DNA from: a bacterium C-53
GTDB taxonomy: Bacteria; Bacillota; Clostridia; Lachnospirales; Lachnospiraceae
Direction: 5' to 3'
DNA length: 64,000 nucleotides
NCBI GenBank assembly: GCA_003612525.1
Contig: RAZD01000010.1
Coordinates: forward strand, 62,001 to 126,000
Shown: positions 51,555 to 60,385 of the stretch, one piece after another
How the letters are laid out: every line of letters starts with the position of its first letter
How positions within the stretch are numbered: the stretch's first letter is position 1
Made by a program: the position numbers and the translations under genes
Notes under the pieces: model-generated
What the model was told of the DNA's origin: nothing
The model's database searches: none
Seen by the model: the letters and a program-made list of their open reading frames with translations, nothing else

Positions 51555-52526
51555 TCAATATTCCACAACACCCATATACCTTCTCATATCAAGCGGATGT
51601 CTTCTCTTATCCTGAAGCCCTGTGCGGTATGCAACCGACATCGCATAAAATACCATCGGACAGAAATATTCATTCACGCTTGCATCAATTGCATCAATTC
51701 CAAGCTCCACTGCATCGATCACTTCATATTTCTTCGCATATTTCTGAAGGAATGCAAGCGCTCTCTCATCCATCACTCTTGCTGCGCCTGTACCCATCAG
51801 CAGAATGTAAAGATGGTCTTCATCCGTGCACTCAAATGGTCCGTGGAAATACTCTCCCGAATGCAGATAGCAGCAATCCATCCACTGCATCTCCTGTAAG
51901 GAGCAGATCGAGAATCCATACGCCTGTGAGTAGGAAGCGCCGGAACCCATTATGTAAAGGAACGGCTCTTCAAAATATTTCTCCGCAAATACCCATGTGC
52001 GGTTCTTTACTTTCTTCACCGCCGCACGTACGATGCCATCCGCTTTGTCAAGACCGTCAAGAATCGCTTCGTACTTCGCATAGGAAGGCTCCTGAAGTTT
52101 CATCAGTTCATTGAGAACGCGCATAACAATGCCCTGCGGTCTGTCCTTCTCATTTGTATCATCTTCCCAGCTGTACACAACCGGGTTCATCTCCTCCCTC
52201 GCGCTGATGGAATCCGGATTGTGCGTCATTGTGATAATTGCCGCGCCGCGCTCCTTTGCCAGCTTTGCAGCCTCAACGGTCTCACCTGTATTTCCGCCGT
52301 GAGAACACAGAATCACTACCGCACCCTTTTTTAAGAATTTAGAGGGAGCTACGATCAGCTCTTTTGCGGTCAGCCAGTGTGCATGCATGGTCTCTGATTC
52401 CGCATTGATGAAGTAATATCCAGGGTAGAGGTCTACAAGAGATCCTCCGCATGCCGTAAGGAATACATCATGAATCATTCCCTGCTCCTCATAAATTTTC
52501 TTTGCTAATTCTTCTGGTCTGTTCAT
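51555..52526 (-). CDS. FrlB-like sugar-amine 6-phosphate deglycase (SIS)
   Basis: 323 residues, two SIS domains: FLTACGGSLVDLYPGYYF and LCSHGGNTGETVEAAKLAKE in the first, MGSGASYSQAYGFSICSLQEM and HSGEYFHGPFECTDED in the second. The HSGEYFHGP segment and the final RRYMGVVEY closely follow FrlB (HGPLE and RRYYGGLVEY). It would split a 6-phosphorylated Amadori compound into glucose-6-P and free amine. It overlaps the YjbQ gene stop by 4 bp (ATGA). The kinase at 50578 follows it after the hairpin repeat. Confidence 0.87.
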   Translation of the reverse strand: MNRPEELAKKIYEEQGMIHDVFLTACGGSLVDLYPGYYFINAESETMHAHWLTAKELIVAPSKFLKKGAVVILCSHGGNTGETVEAAKLAKERGAAIITMTHNPDSISAREEMNPVVYSWEDDTNEKDRPQGIVMRVLNELMKLQEPSYAKYEAILDGLDKADGIVRAAVKKVKNRTWVFAEKYFEEPFLYIMGSGASYSQAYGFSICSLQEMQWMDCCYLHSGEYFHGPFECTDEDHLYILLMGTGAARVMDERALAFLQKYAKKYEVIDAVELGIDAIDASVNEYFCPMVFYAMSVAYRTGLQDKRRHPLDMRRYMGVVEY

Positions 52527-52990
52527 TTTTCTTCTCCTTTTCTTTTATGATTTGATTCTTTTGGTTCTCCCATTACTTCTACATAAATTTTCCGCTTCTG
52601 CGGTCCGTCGAAATCCACCAGATATATATCCTGGGCTCCGCCGCATACGATTTTTCCGCCGATCACCGGAAACATACATGAATTTCCACACACAAGGCTC
52701 TTCAAATGTCCCTGCGAATTATTTCCGGTCGCACCATAAGAGGGCAGGAAATGCGCATGCGCATAATCCGCATCAAGCGGAGCCATCCTTTCCAGCATAT
52801 CGCTGATATCGCTTTCCACACAGGGAAGCGCTTCATTTACTATAATTCCGGTTGTCGTATGTGCCGTCACCACCACTGCAAGCCCATCCTCAATTCCGCT
52901 TGCCTCCACAATCCGGTGCACATCTTCGGTAATCAGCATATACTCTTCCGGTTTATGACTCATTCGTTCTATGATCTGAAGCTTTACCAT
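52523..52990 (-). CDS. YjbQ/UPF0047-family protein
   Basis: 155 residues from ATG 52990 (MVKLQIIERMSHKPEE), with GGAG seven bases upstream. Conserved features are the VVVTAHTTTGIIVNEALP segment, the AHAHFLPSYGATGNNSQGHLKS stretch, and GGAQDIYLVDFDGPQKRKIYVEVMGE. The family forms trimers and is annotated as a secondary thiamine-phosphate synthase from a weak side activity; its true role is unknown. Here it lies between an amidohydrolase and the FrlB-like gene in tight coupling, which suggests a job in this sugar-amine pathway. Confidence 0.9.
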   Translation of the reverse strand: MVKLQIIERMSHKPEEYMLITEDVHRIVEASGIEDGLAVVVTAHTTTGIIVNEALPCVESDISDMLERMAPLDADYAHAHFLPSYGATGNNSQGHLKSLVCGNSCMFPVIGGKIVCGGAQDIYLVDFDGPQKRKIYVEVMGEPKESNHKRKGEEK

Positions 52991-52994
52991 CTGT

Positions 52995-53843
52995 CTACTC
53001 CATTCCCAGAAATCTAACTGCATTTCCGCCCAAAATCGCCGCTTTTGTTTCCTCATTCACCGGAAGCTTTTCAATTGCTCTTCGTATCTTAAACGCACGG
53101 AATCTCGGCGTATTGGATGCAAATAGAATCTGATTTGCAAAAGCTCTTTCCGCCCAGCGCTTCCCCATATCCTCCGTAAACAGCCGGAGAATTGATTCTT
53201 CCGGGGAGTCCAGATACAGGACGGATGTGTCCGTATACACATTCGGATATTTCAACATCAGCATGCACATCTCCCGCACCCACGGCCACGCGAAGTGTGC
53301 AAGGCAGCACCTCAAATTCGGGTATTTGATAAAAATCTCCTCAAATGCCAGCGGATGACTGTATTTTGCCGGCGTATCCGGCTCCCACGATGTCCCCGCA
53401 TGGAATATAACCGGCTTGTTTTGTTTCTCACACAGCTCGTAAATGGGCTCGAGCTCCTTATCCATCGGATAAAATTTCTGCTTTGACGGATTCAGTTTCA
53501 AACCTTTCAATCCGAGCTGCGTAAAAGCTCTTTCAAGCGTCTCCAGCGCATCTTTCCTGTGCGGGTCCACGGAGGCAAATCCAATCAGACGGTCAGGCCG
53601 TAACGCCACAAGTTTCGCAATCTGCTCATTTGTCACCACGCATCCGCCGGCCGTTGTACTGACATCGAGCGGAAGGACCGCTTCTTTATCAATCTTTCCG
53701 TAATCCATCTCCGCAAACGCTTCCTCAAAGCTCATAGGTCCCTGTTTCCACACTCCGAATGTGTTCTCACGGAAAATCAGTTCTTCTTCGTCATCACAGA
53801 TATCCTTATAAAATACCGGATGCACATGCATATCTATAACCAT
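52995..53843 (-). CDS. amidohydrolase-2 family TIM-barrel hydrolase
   Basis: 282 residues. Metal-binding motifs of the amidohydrolase superfamily are DMHVHP at 4-9, the His of KPVIFHAGTSWEPD, RCCLAHFAWPW and a final FASNTPRFR in place of the usual catalytic-Asp loop. The family (COG2159) hydrolyses or decarboxylates small carboxylated molecules. Four bases separate its stop from the YjbQ start. In this operon it may process the amine or acid part of the imported conjugate. The variant last motif leaves some doubt about hydrolase activity. Confidence 0.82.
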   Translation of the reverse strand: MVIDMHVHPVFYKDICDDEEELIFRENTFGVWKQGPMSFEEAFAEMDYGKIDKEAVLPLDVSTTAGGCVVTNEQIAKLVALRPDRLIGFASVDPHRKDALETLERAFTQLGLKGLKLNPSKQKFYPMDKELEPIYELCEKQNKPVIFHAGTSWEPDTPAKYSHPLAFEEIFIKYPNLRCCLAHFAWPWVREMCMLMLKYPNVYTDTSVLYLDSPEESILRLFTEDMGKRWAERAFANQILFASNTPRFRAFKIRRAIEKLPVNEETKAAILGGNAVRFLGME

Positions 53844-53881
53844 TTTTTCCCTCTCATTCCACCGTAAAACGGCTTTCCAGA

Positions 53882-54679
53882 TTAATAAGGCTCAAACTTT
53901 GAAACAACCTTTGCCGAAATCTGCGCGCCTTTTTCCATGCAGGCCGGAATCGTGCTGTCTGTCATCAGCCCGTAAGTAAACCCTGCAATGTAGCTGTCGC
54001 CGGCGCCTACCGTATTCACCACATCCGCCTTCTGGATGCCCATGCGGTAAAATTTTTCGCCATCGTAGGACAGGCTTCCATTCTCTCCCATCGTCGCAGT
54101 CACAATCGTCGGGCCCTGCGCCTTTATCTCCTTCATCCACGCTTTCAGCGCTTCCTCATCCTCCTCATCCGTCGAGAAAAATACATAATCAACATTTGGG
54201 AAGATATCCATACAGTGATACTCTTCATCCTTTGTAAACACAGAGAAATCCATCACTATCTTCACACCCTGCTCATGCCACCCTTTTAAATGCTCCAGCA
54301 CTCCGCCGAATAAATCCGTGTGCAGATAATCAAATCCGCCGGCATATTCATACTGCTCCTGCGTGATATGATACGCTTCCATCACACCGGATATTTCCTG
54401 CATATGGACACGGTCCACGCCGTTTTTCAGCGCCATCAGCATCTGGCATGTTCTGCCTTCTCTGACCTCGAGATGTGAAACTTCTATGCCTTCCCCTGTC
54501 AGGCGCTTCTTCATCTCCTGTCCATATTCATCATTTCCAACCGCGCTTACCACCGCCATAGGAACACCGAGTCTTGCCAGATGAATCCCCCAGTCAATCC
54601 CGTTCCCGGTCGGATACCATTTGCCCAGATTCTCATATACATCCACACAGCTGAAACCCACCGCTACCGCTTTTTTCAT
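53882..54679 (-). CDS. PfkB-family carbohydrate kinase, FrlD-like (2)
   Basis: 265 residues from ATG 54679 (MKKAVAVGFSCVDVYENLG), with AAAGGAGG upstream. The catalytic motif is NTVGAGDSYIAGF, and YPTGNGIDWGIHLARLG takes the place of the usual substrate GGN motif. The size and layout match FrlD. It differs clearly from the other kinase of the operon (50578), so the pair probably handles two related substrates or two steps. It lies between the YfcC carrier and the amidohydrolase at 52995. Confidence 0.86.
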   Translation of the reverse strand: MKKAVAVGFSCVDVYENLGKWYPTGNGIDWGIHLARLGVPMAVVSAVGNDEYGQEMKKRLTGEGIEVSHLEVREGRTCQMLMALKNGVDRVHMQEISGVMEAYHITQEQYEYAGGFDYLHTDLFGGVLEHLKGWHEQGVKIVMDFSVFTKDEEYHCMDIFPNVDYVFFSTDEEDEEALKAWMKEIKAQGPTIVTATMGENGSLSYDGEKFYRMGIQKADVVNTVGAGDSYIAGFTYGLMTDSTIPACMEKGAQISAKVVSKFEPY

Positions 54680-54696
54680 CGTAACCTCCTTTGCAC

Positions 54697-56121
54697 TTAT
54701 GAAAGGCCTGCCGAAATGGTACAGAACACAATTGCAAGAACAGTCATAACCAGAAATACTTTCCAGATTGTCTTCCACCACTGTCCAAACGAGATCCTAC
54801 AGATTGCAAGGCCTGCTACCGTTGTTCCTGCCACCGGACTCATCAAATTTGTAAGCTGATTCGCATACTGTAATACGGTTACTGCCGCCTCCGGATTGAC
54901 TCCGTGAAGATCACAAAGAGGCGCCATAACCGGCATGGAGAGCGCCGCCAGACCAGAGGAAGAGGGTACTAAGAGTGTCAGAATTGTCTGTACCACATAC
55001 ATCACGCCTACAAACATTGCATTGCTTGAATTTGCAATCATACTGCTGAGCGCATTTAATATCGTATCGATAATCATTCCGTCCTGTGCGATTACCATGA
55101 TGCCGCTGCAAAATCCGATGACCATTGCGGCAAATGCGATATCTTTCACACCGGTTACAAACTCTTCCGCAATTTCTTTCTCATTCAGTCCGCCGAATAT
55201 ACCCATCAAAATACCCATTCCGAAGAAACACATTGACAGTTCATTCATATACCAGCCGAACTTTACAAGCCCTACAACAACTATAACCATTCCAATTACA
55301 AAAGTAGCCAGCACAAGCTTCTGACGAAGTGTCATATCCTGATCGAAATCAATTTCCGATGCCATTTCCTTTTTCTTTAAAATATCCTCCTGATAGGTAA
55401 TCGATTTCTCCGGGTCCTTTTTCACCTTCATTGCACGCCATGTAACAAATGCAATGATCACCGCCATCATAATCACCCACTGTATCATTCGAAACACAAG
55501 CTGCGGATTTCCCTGGATGCCTGCGATTCCCTGTGCTACAAGCACGCAGAACGGATTGATTGTCGATGCCGCATAGCCAACGGTCGCCGAGAGACATACC
55601 GTCATAAATGTCGTCATCGAATCGTACCCCATTGCAAACATAACCGGCATGATCAACAGGTAAAACGGCACCAGCTCATCAGACATTCCGAACGTGCTTC
55701 CGCCGAGTCCGAACAACAGCATCAGAATCGGAATAATCAGTATTTCTTTCTTTCCGAGCTTCTTCACGATTTTCTGGATTCCCATATTCAACGCATTGGT
55801 ACGCGCCATGATCTGGAACACGCCGCCAATAATGAATACAAATGCCAGGACCTCTATTGCCGATTGAATGCCACGGCCAGGCGCCATCAGAATCTGTGAA
55901 ATCCCCTGTCTTAAATCGGTTCCATCCTCCAGAATCTTCTCCGTCGTATGGTATGTACCTGCTACGGCTACACTTCTCTCCCCTGTCGATGTTTCCATAA
56001 TCGTACGATCAAATTCACCGCTCGGAAGAATCCATGTCAAAACTGCAACCACAATGATCAGAAAAAAGATCAGTGTAAGCACGTGCGGCATATGAAGTTT
56101 CATTTTTTTCTCTTTTTCCAT
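54697..56121 (-). CDS. YfcC/DcuC-superfamily carrier
   Basis: 474 residues from ATG 56121 (MEKEKKMKLHMPHVLTL). About 12 membrane helices are evident. Characteristic parts are TWILPSGEFDR after helix 1, the helix-loop GLGGSTFGMSDELVPFY, and the second-half LLVPSSSGLAALSMPVMAPL. The superfamily includes arginine/ornithine-type and C4-dicarboxylate carriers, so an amino acid, peptide or sugar-amine conjugate is a plausible cargo. It is the second gene of the operon. Two import systems in one operon, this and the ABC transporter, suggest two substrates, or import of one compound and export of another. Confidence 0.87.
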   Translation of the reverse strand: MEKEKKMKLHMPHVLTLIFFLIIVVAVLTWILPSGEFDRTIMETSTGERSVAVAGTYHTTEKILEDGTDLRQGISQILMAPGRGIQSAIEVLAFVFIIGGVFQIMARTNALNMGIQKIVKKLGKKEILIIPILMLLFGLGGSTFGMSDELVPFYLLIMPVMFAMGYDSMTTFMTVCLSATVGYAASTINPFCVLVAQGIAGIQGNPQLVFRMIQWVIMMAVIIAFVTWRAMKVKKDPEKSITYQEDILKKKEMASEIDFDQDMTLRQKLVLATFVIGMVIVVVGLVKFGWYMNELSMCFFGMGILMGIFGGLNEKEIAEEFVTGVKDIAFAAMVIGFCSGIMVIAQDGMIIDTILNALSSMIANSSNAMFVGVMYVVQTILTLLVPSSSGLAALSMPVMAPLCDLHGVNPEAAVTVLQYANQLTNLMSPVAGTTVAGLAICRISFGQWWKTIWKVFLVMTVLAIVFCTISAGLS

Positions 56122-56125
56122 TTCC

Positions 56126-57682
56126 TTATCCTTTCTTTGCGTAAACAATTTTTCCATTCATTATCGTCATCACAACTTCCGCTTCTTTCGCTTCCTTAGC
56201 GTCAACGCTCAGAAGGTCTCTGTTAAATACCGCAATGTCCGCGTATTTTCCTTCCTCCAATGTGCCAAGTCTGCTGTCCATATCAAGGTTCTTCTGTCCC
56301 CCGATCGTCCATGCCTTCAAAAGTTCGGAAACCGTAAGTGTATTTTCCGTCTGAAACGGCTCTTCTCTTCCGTCCATATAACCTCCACAGGAATAGTAAA
56401 CAGATTCCGGTACGCTTGTTAGAAGAAGCGGCAGATCAGTCGCTCCACTCAGGTTCATACCACAATCCTGCATTTTCCGGCGGTTCCAGTAATTTCTGCC
56501 TCGTTTTGCGCCAATCGTCTTTCCGATATTCCCGATCAGCGCCTCACCGGGATCCAGTGACATGATCTGGAAGTAAAGCTCTGCGGTCACGCCCATATCG
56601 CCAAGTCTCTGAAGATCTTCCGGATCCGTAAATTCCATATCCGTGATTGCATGGCGATTCACAAGTTTTCCATCCTCTTTCCGGCACTTTTCGTAAATAT
56701 CCGTGATCTTTCCTACTGCCCCGTCCCCCTGTGCATGCAGTGTCCAGCGGAAACCTTCCCGATCTGCCGCAAGAACATCTGCTTCGATCTCTTCATAAGG
56801 GATATCAAGGCTGCAAGTGAATGACTGATTTTCGTAAGGTTTCTTCAGATCCCCTTTATAAGCGGCAATCGTGCCATCCGTCATTCTGTTAAAGCCGCTG
56901 AACCGGACCTCATCCCCTTTAAACAGATCCCGCATCCTTCTGGCATGCTCCAGATTCATCGCCTCTCCCACCGGCTGTGACATAAAGAAGGTTCGCAGAT
57001 GAAGTTTCCCGGAATCTTCCATCTCCTTCAGGAAATCTGTGAATCCGTAAAAATCATCAAATCCCATTTCCTTTACCGTAGTAACGCCCCTTGCATTCAT
57101 CATGTCCATGTAAGCGGCAAATTCCTTATCAATAAAATCACGGTCATTGAGATACTCGCGCATAATGCGGTAATAGCTCTCCGGATAACATTCCTCCGGC
57201 GTAAACTGATAGATTTCACGTGCCTTACTGTTCATAATGCAGGTTGATCGGTCCGCTGCAAAAAGGATTACCGGCCGCTCGGAATAATTCTCCTCGAGCA
57301 TTCTCTCACCATCCTGACGATTCCACTGTTCAGGCTCCCATCCATGTCCGAACAATGCTCCCTCCGGATGCTTCTCCAGGTCATATGCCTTAAGAATCTC
57401 CAAACCTTCCTCATTGCTCCGTACCTTTGATACATCCGCACCGATATGGAAAATCGCATAGCCGGTGAAAAATGTATGCGTATCAGCGATTCCGGGCATC
57501 ACAAGCTCCTGCTCAAACTGAAAAACCTGTTCGGCTTCATCAAGAACCTCCTGCTTCGGCTTCCCTTTCCCCATCTTCACGATCACATGATTCTTCAGGC
57601 ATACATACCCCTCATATGCTTTTTCTCCCACACTGTCAAACAAGTTTTTGGCCACGATCACCATCGAATACTGCTTGCTCAT
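56126..57682 (-). CDS. YtcJ-type metal-dependent amidohydrolase
   Basis: 518 residues of the amidohydrolase-3 family. The N-terminal composite beta domain is followed by the metal motif GIADTHTFFTG (H-x-H replaced by HTF), then WTLHAQGDGAVGKI, VNRHAITDMEF and a C-terminal DLPLLLTSVPES segment. LGTLEEGKYADIAVFNRDL is the family-typical end. YtcJ relatives remove N-acyl groups or act on cyclic amides. It is first in the operon behind promoter 57707-57736 and might free the amine from an acylated substrate. The altered first metal motif is common in this subfamily. Confidence 0.85.
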   Translation of the reverse strand: MSKQYSMVIVAKNLFDSVGEKAYEGYVCLKNHVIVKMGKGKPKQEVLDEAEQVFQFEQELVMPGIADTHTFFTGYAIFHIGADVSKVRSNEEGLEILKAYDLEKHPEGALFGHGWEPEQWNRQDGERMLEENYSERPVILFAADRSTCIMNSKAREIYQFTPEECYPESYYRIMREYLNDRDFIDKEFAAYMDMMNARGVTTVKEMGFDDFYGFTDFLKEMEDSGKLHLRTFFMSQPVGEAMNLEHARRMRDLFKGDEVRFSGFNRMTDGTIAAYKGDLKKPYENQSFTCSLDIPYEEIEADVLAADREGFRWTLHAQGDGAVGKITDIYEKCRKEDGKLVNRHAITDMEFTDPEDLQRLGDMGVTAELYFQIMSLDPGEALIGNIGKTIGAKRGRNYWNRRKMQDCGMNLSGATDLPLLLTSVPESVYYSCGGYMDGREEPFQTENTLTVSELLKAWTIGGQKNLDMDSRLGTLEEGKYADIAVFNRDLLSVDAKEAKEAEVVMTIMNGKIVYAKKG

Positions 57683-57706
57683 GTTTCCTCCTCCTTTCTT
57701 GTTATG

Positions 57707-57736
57707 ATTATATCATCATATAACGTTATAATACAA
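57707..57736 (-). promoter_or_regulatory. promoter of the 11-gene operon
   Basis: Minus strand TTGTAT (57731-57736), 18 bp, TATAAT (57707-57712), about 20 nt before the GGAGGAGG ribosome site of the first gene. The spacer contains the palindrome at 57719-57730. Confidence 0.72.
57719..57730. promoter_or_regulatory. probable GntR operator in the operon promoter
   Basis: TATAACGTTATA, a perfect 12-bp palindrome filling the spacer next to the -35. Its TATAAC half recurs twice in tandem upstream of the gntR gene (58653-58672). Confidence 0.55.
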
Positions 57737-57810
57737 TATGACCTTTATTGTGCACATAAGGTTTGTAAATAGTCCATATTTTTGCAAATCCGATTTTAGA
57801 AAAAATGCAC

Positions 57811-57876
57811 AAAAAAAGAGCCTCAAATTTCGATTTCAGGTAATTTTTCTTCCAATAAAATCTAATTTTGAAGCTC
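57811..57876 (-). terminator. terminator of the GntR regulator
   Basis: A long imperfect hairpin on the minus strand with outer arms AGAGCTTCAAAATT and AATTTGAGGCTCT, followed by seven Ts at 57811-57817. Confidence 0.75.
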
Positions 57877-57899
57877 TGTTCTTTGTTCAATATAACCTT

Positions 57900-58625
57900 T
57901 TAGATCGATATCCGGTAGCGGGAGCCCGCTATAATTTCATAACTGATATAGAGAGGATTTTCCTCAGTGTCATTCATATAACTGACCAGAATCATGACCG
58001 GCTCCCCGGTATTCATGCGAAGATGTTCCGCTATGGACTGCGGCGCCATACGAACCTCTATGGTACTGCGCCCTTTTTCAGATTCTGATACATGATACTC
58101 TTCATGAAGAAGCCGGAACAGGGAACCATTTTCGAGTTTCTGCACCTGGAGGTTCGGCACACGGCCTACCGGAATATAAATATGCTCATAGATGATCGGC
58201 AGGTCATCGGCGGACAACACGCGTTCGATATGGTATAGCGTCTTGTCACCGGACAGTTGCAGGAATTCATTCTGCCAATCCTCCGCCTGCGTAAAATGAC
58301 ATGACAGCACATGGGAGGACGGTTTGCGTCCGTTTGCACGACACGATTCCGAAAAGCTCATGCTATTGTCTTTCTCAACCATACGAAATATTTTCGGCGC
58401 CTCCACAAAAGTGCCTTTTCCCTGGCGTTTTACCAGAACTCCCTGCGCACACAATTCCTCAATCGTCCTGCGCACCGTAATCCGGCTCACCTGATAGATT
58501 TCTGACAGCTCGGTTTCCGTAGGTATCTGGTCACCGGCTTTGTACTGTCCGCTCTGAATCCTATCTTTTAATTCTTTCATTAGCTGTGCGTATAATGGCT
58601 GTTGTGATTTCTTATCAAGACTCAT
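57900..58625 (-). CDS. GntR/HutC-family (UTRA) regulator of the sugar-amine operon
   Basis: 241 residues from ATG 58625 (MSLDKKSQQPLYAQL). The winged helix (about 10-72) has GDQIPTETELSEIYQVSRITVRRTIEELCAQGVLVKRQGKGTFV; the C-terminal UTRA ligand domain contains YHIERVLSADDLPIIYEHIYIP. HutC-type regulators bind sugar phosphates or amino-acid derivatives; FrlR of Bacillus is one. It is transcribed separately, in the same direction as the operon and upstream of it. TATAAC half-sites in both promoters suggest it controls the operon and itself. Confidence 0.9.
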   Translation of the reverse strand: MSLDKKSQQPLYAQLMKELKDRIQSGQYKAGDQIPTETELSEIYQVSRITVRRTIEELCAQGVLVKRQGKGTFVEAPKIFRMVEKDNSMSFSESCRANGRKPSSHVLSCHFTQAEDWQNEFLQLSGDKTLYHIERVLSADDLPIIYEHIYIPVGRVPNLQVQKLENGSLFRLLHEEYHVSESEKGRSTIEVRMAPQSIAEHLRMNTGEPVMILVSYMNDTEENPLYISYEIIAGSRYRISI

Positions 58626-58652
58626 ACCCTGCGGCTCTCCTTTGATAAAACA

Positions 58653-58672
58653 ATATAACATAATATAACATA
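58653..58672. promoter_or_regulatory. tandem ATATAACATA repeats in the gntR promoter
   Basis: Two exact 10-bp copies of ATATAACATA lying over and downstream of the -10. Each contains the TATAAC half-site found in the operon palindrome at 57719-57730, consistent with autoregulation. Confidence 0.45.
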
Positions 58673-58690
58673 TTTTATCAATTTTCACAA
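58662..58690 (-). promoter_or_regulatory. promoter of the GntR regulator
   Basis: Minus strand TTGTGA (58685-58690), 17 bp, TATATT (58662-58667). Confidence 0.55.
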
Positions 58691-58726
58691 CAATATCCAG
58701 AGTACGGAACCAAAAATACACACCGT

Positions 58727-59800
58727 TTACAAATTGTCACTCAAATTAAGTTCAAACGGTTCTCCGATCTGTCTATAATCTTTGCTCATTCGCCCGCTTT
58801 CCTTCGGCAGCTCCACCGCATACAGTGTCACCCGCACCGTTTCTGCATTCTCCGCAATCCTTCCGTCATGCAGAATCTCCGAATTGACCATAGCGCCAAT
58901 CCCTTCATTTCCACGATAGGTCTGCGTGTCAAACTGTATCTGACAGCCTGTTGAATCTTCGGCCATTGCTTTAAAAATAAAATCGGTGGTTTCTTTCGTA
59001 CGATAAGTTATTTTCTGTTCCAGTTCATTCAGTGAAAGCTCCTCAAGCATTACGGATCCACCGTTTTCAAGAACAAATTCTTTCTGAATCGAAATCCGCT
59101 TCGTATCGGTAATCAAGTCTGTTCCGTCTGCCGAAAACCGGAAGTCCCACTTTCCTTTTACTTCATTCTCTATAAAAAGATTCCGGATTTTCAGTCTGTA
59201 TTCATTTCTGCCTGTCATATCCACGCCAAACATGTGATACGATACCGCAATGCCGGCCGCTGTCTGTTCTTCATTCAGAAATTCGCCTCCGCCGCTTGCG
59301 CCGTCACATCTTTTTCCATTGATGTAAAGGGCATCGAAACAAGTCGGAATCTCCTCCATCGGCTGCCCATCATCCCTCTGTATCGTATAATTCACAACAA
59401 CCTTTTCTTCTGTCGCTACCGCTTCCTGCAAAGTGACTGTATACCCGCTGTCTGACACTGAAGTATGGACAATTTCCTTATAATCTGCAAGATCATCTGA
59501 AATTCCAAGTGCATTTCCGAGGCTCCAGCTTATTTGCTCAATCGCAGCGTATACTTTTTCTCCAAATACCGTCATGCTCAGAAAAAGAACTGCAACACAC
59601 GCCGCTGCCGCAATCCAGCGCGTCCGCCTTTTTATAGCGGCCTTCCCTGCGCTGCGGTTTCCTTCATTTCTTATATTTTCCACAATAAACTTCTGATATC
59701 TTTTTCTCTCCGCGTCGGTGAGGGACGCCTTTTCCGCCGCACCGTTCCATGCAGTTTCGGTCTTAATGTTATTTGCCAGTATATATGCAGTTTTTTTCAT
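58727..59800 (-). CDS. DUF4179 membrane protein, probable anti-sigma partner
   Basis: 357 residues. A cytoplasmic N-terminus of about 65 residues is followed by one helix (RWIAAAACVAVLFLSMTVFG), a DUF4179-type segment (KVYAAIEQISWSLGNALGIS) and a long extracellular beta-rich part (SGYTVTLQEAVATEEKVVVNY onward). DUF4179 proteins are encoded after ECF sigma factors and act as their membrane anti-sigma or sensor. Here the ATG overlaps the sigma stop by 4 bp. The outside part would sense an envelope signal that is unknown. Confidence 0.85.
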   Translation of the reverse strand: MKKTAYILANNIKTETAWNGAAEKASLTDAERKRYQKFIVENIRNEGNRSAGKAAIKRRTRWIAAAACVAVLFLSMTVFGEKVYAAIEQISWSLGNALGISDDLADYKEIVHTSVSDSGYTVTLQEAVATEEKVVVNYTIQRDDGQPMEEIPTCFDALYINGKRCDGASGGGEFLNEEQTAAGIAVSYHMFGVDMTGRNEYRLKIRNLFIENEVKGKWDFRFSADGTDLITDTKRISIQKEFVLENGGSVMLEELSLNELEQKITYRTKETTDFIFKAMAEDSTGCQIQFDTQTYRGNEGIGAMVNSEILHDGRIAENAETVRVTLYAVELPKESGRMSKDYRQIGEPFELNLSDNL

Positions 59801-60351
59801 ACTATCAACTTCCTTTCCCTGATGCTGTTTCGTATCTTCTTTCTGCCGCGGAAAATCCGCACATAGACATTGTCACGACTGATTCCCATCGCATTTCCGG
59901 CCTCCTCCGGCTCTTCCTCTTCCATAAAAACCCGGCGGAACAATTCCCGGTCTTTTGCAGACAGACAGTTCAGAATTTCCTCTGTCTCCTCCGACAATTC
60001 CTGCTCCACTATTGCAAGAAGCGCCTGGTCTTCCTGCGCAATTTCCACATCGTCTATGGAAATTGTGCTCTTTTCTCTTCTGATTCTGCGCAGCATATCA
60101 ATGGATTCAAGACGTGCCACACCACAGGCCCAGTTTAGAAAACTGCCTTTTTTCTCATCAAAACTGTCAATATTCCGCCAGATGCCAAGAAAGATATCAT
60201 TCATGCATTCCTCCACCTGGTCCGGGAATGACGACAGCCGCTTTCTGACAATGAACTTTAAAATCCCTCCGTAGTTTTCAATCACATACAGGATTCCTTC
60301 CTCCTTGCGTGACCGGAGCAGAGTTATAAAATTATTTTTATTTGCTCTCAT
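59797..60351 (-). CDS. ECF-type RNA polymerase sigma factor
   Basis: 184 residues with region 2 (CMNDIFLGIWRNIDSFDEKKGSFLNWACGVARLESIDMLRR) and region 4 (LNCLSAKDRELFRRVFMEEEEPEEAGNAMGISRDNVYVRIFRGRKKI), and no region 1 or 3. It would direct transcription of envelope-stress genes, normally including its own operon. It is coupled to the DUF4179 gene. A 12-bp palindrome CGTAAGCTTACG lies in its upstream region at 60386-60397; no clear ECF-type -35/-10 pair could be fixed. Confidence 0.88.
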   Translation of the reverse strand: MRANKNNFITLLRSRKEEGILYVIENYGGILKFIVRKRLSSFPDQVEECMNDIFLGIWRNIDSFDEKKGSFLNWACGVARLESIDMLRRIRREKSTISIDDVEIAQEDQALLAIVEQELSEETEEILNCLSAKDRELFRRVFMEEEEPEEAGNAMGISRDNVYVRIFRGRKKIRNSIRERKLIV

Positions 60352-60385
60352 AATTCAGCCTCATTCTTTTCTTATATAGTTTCGT

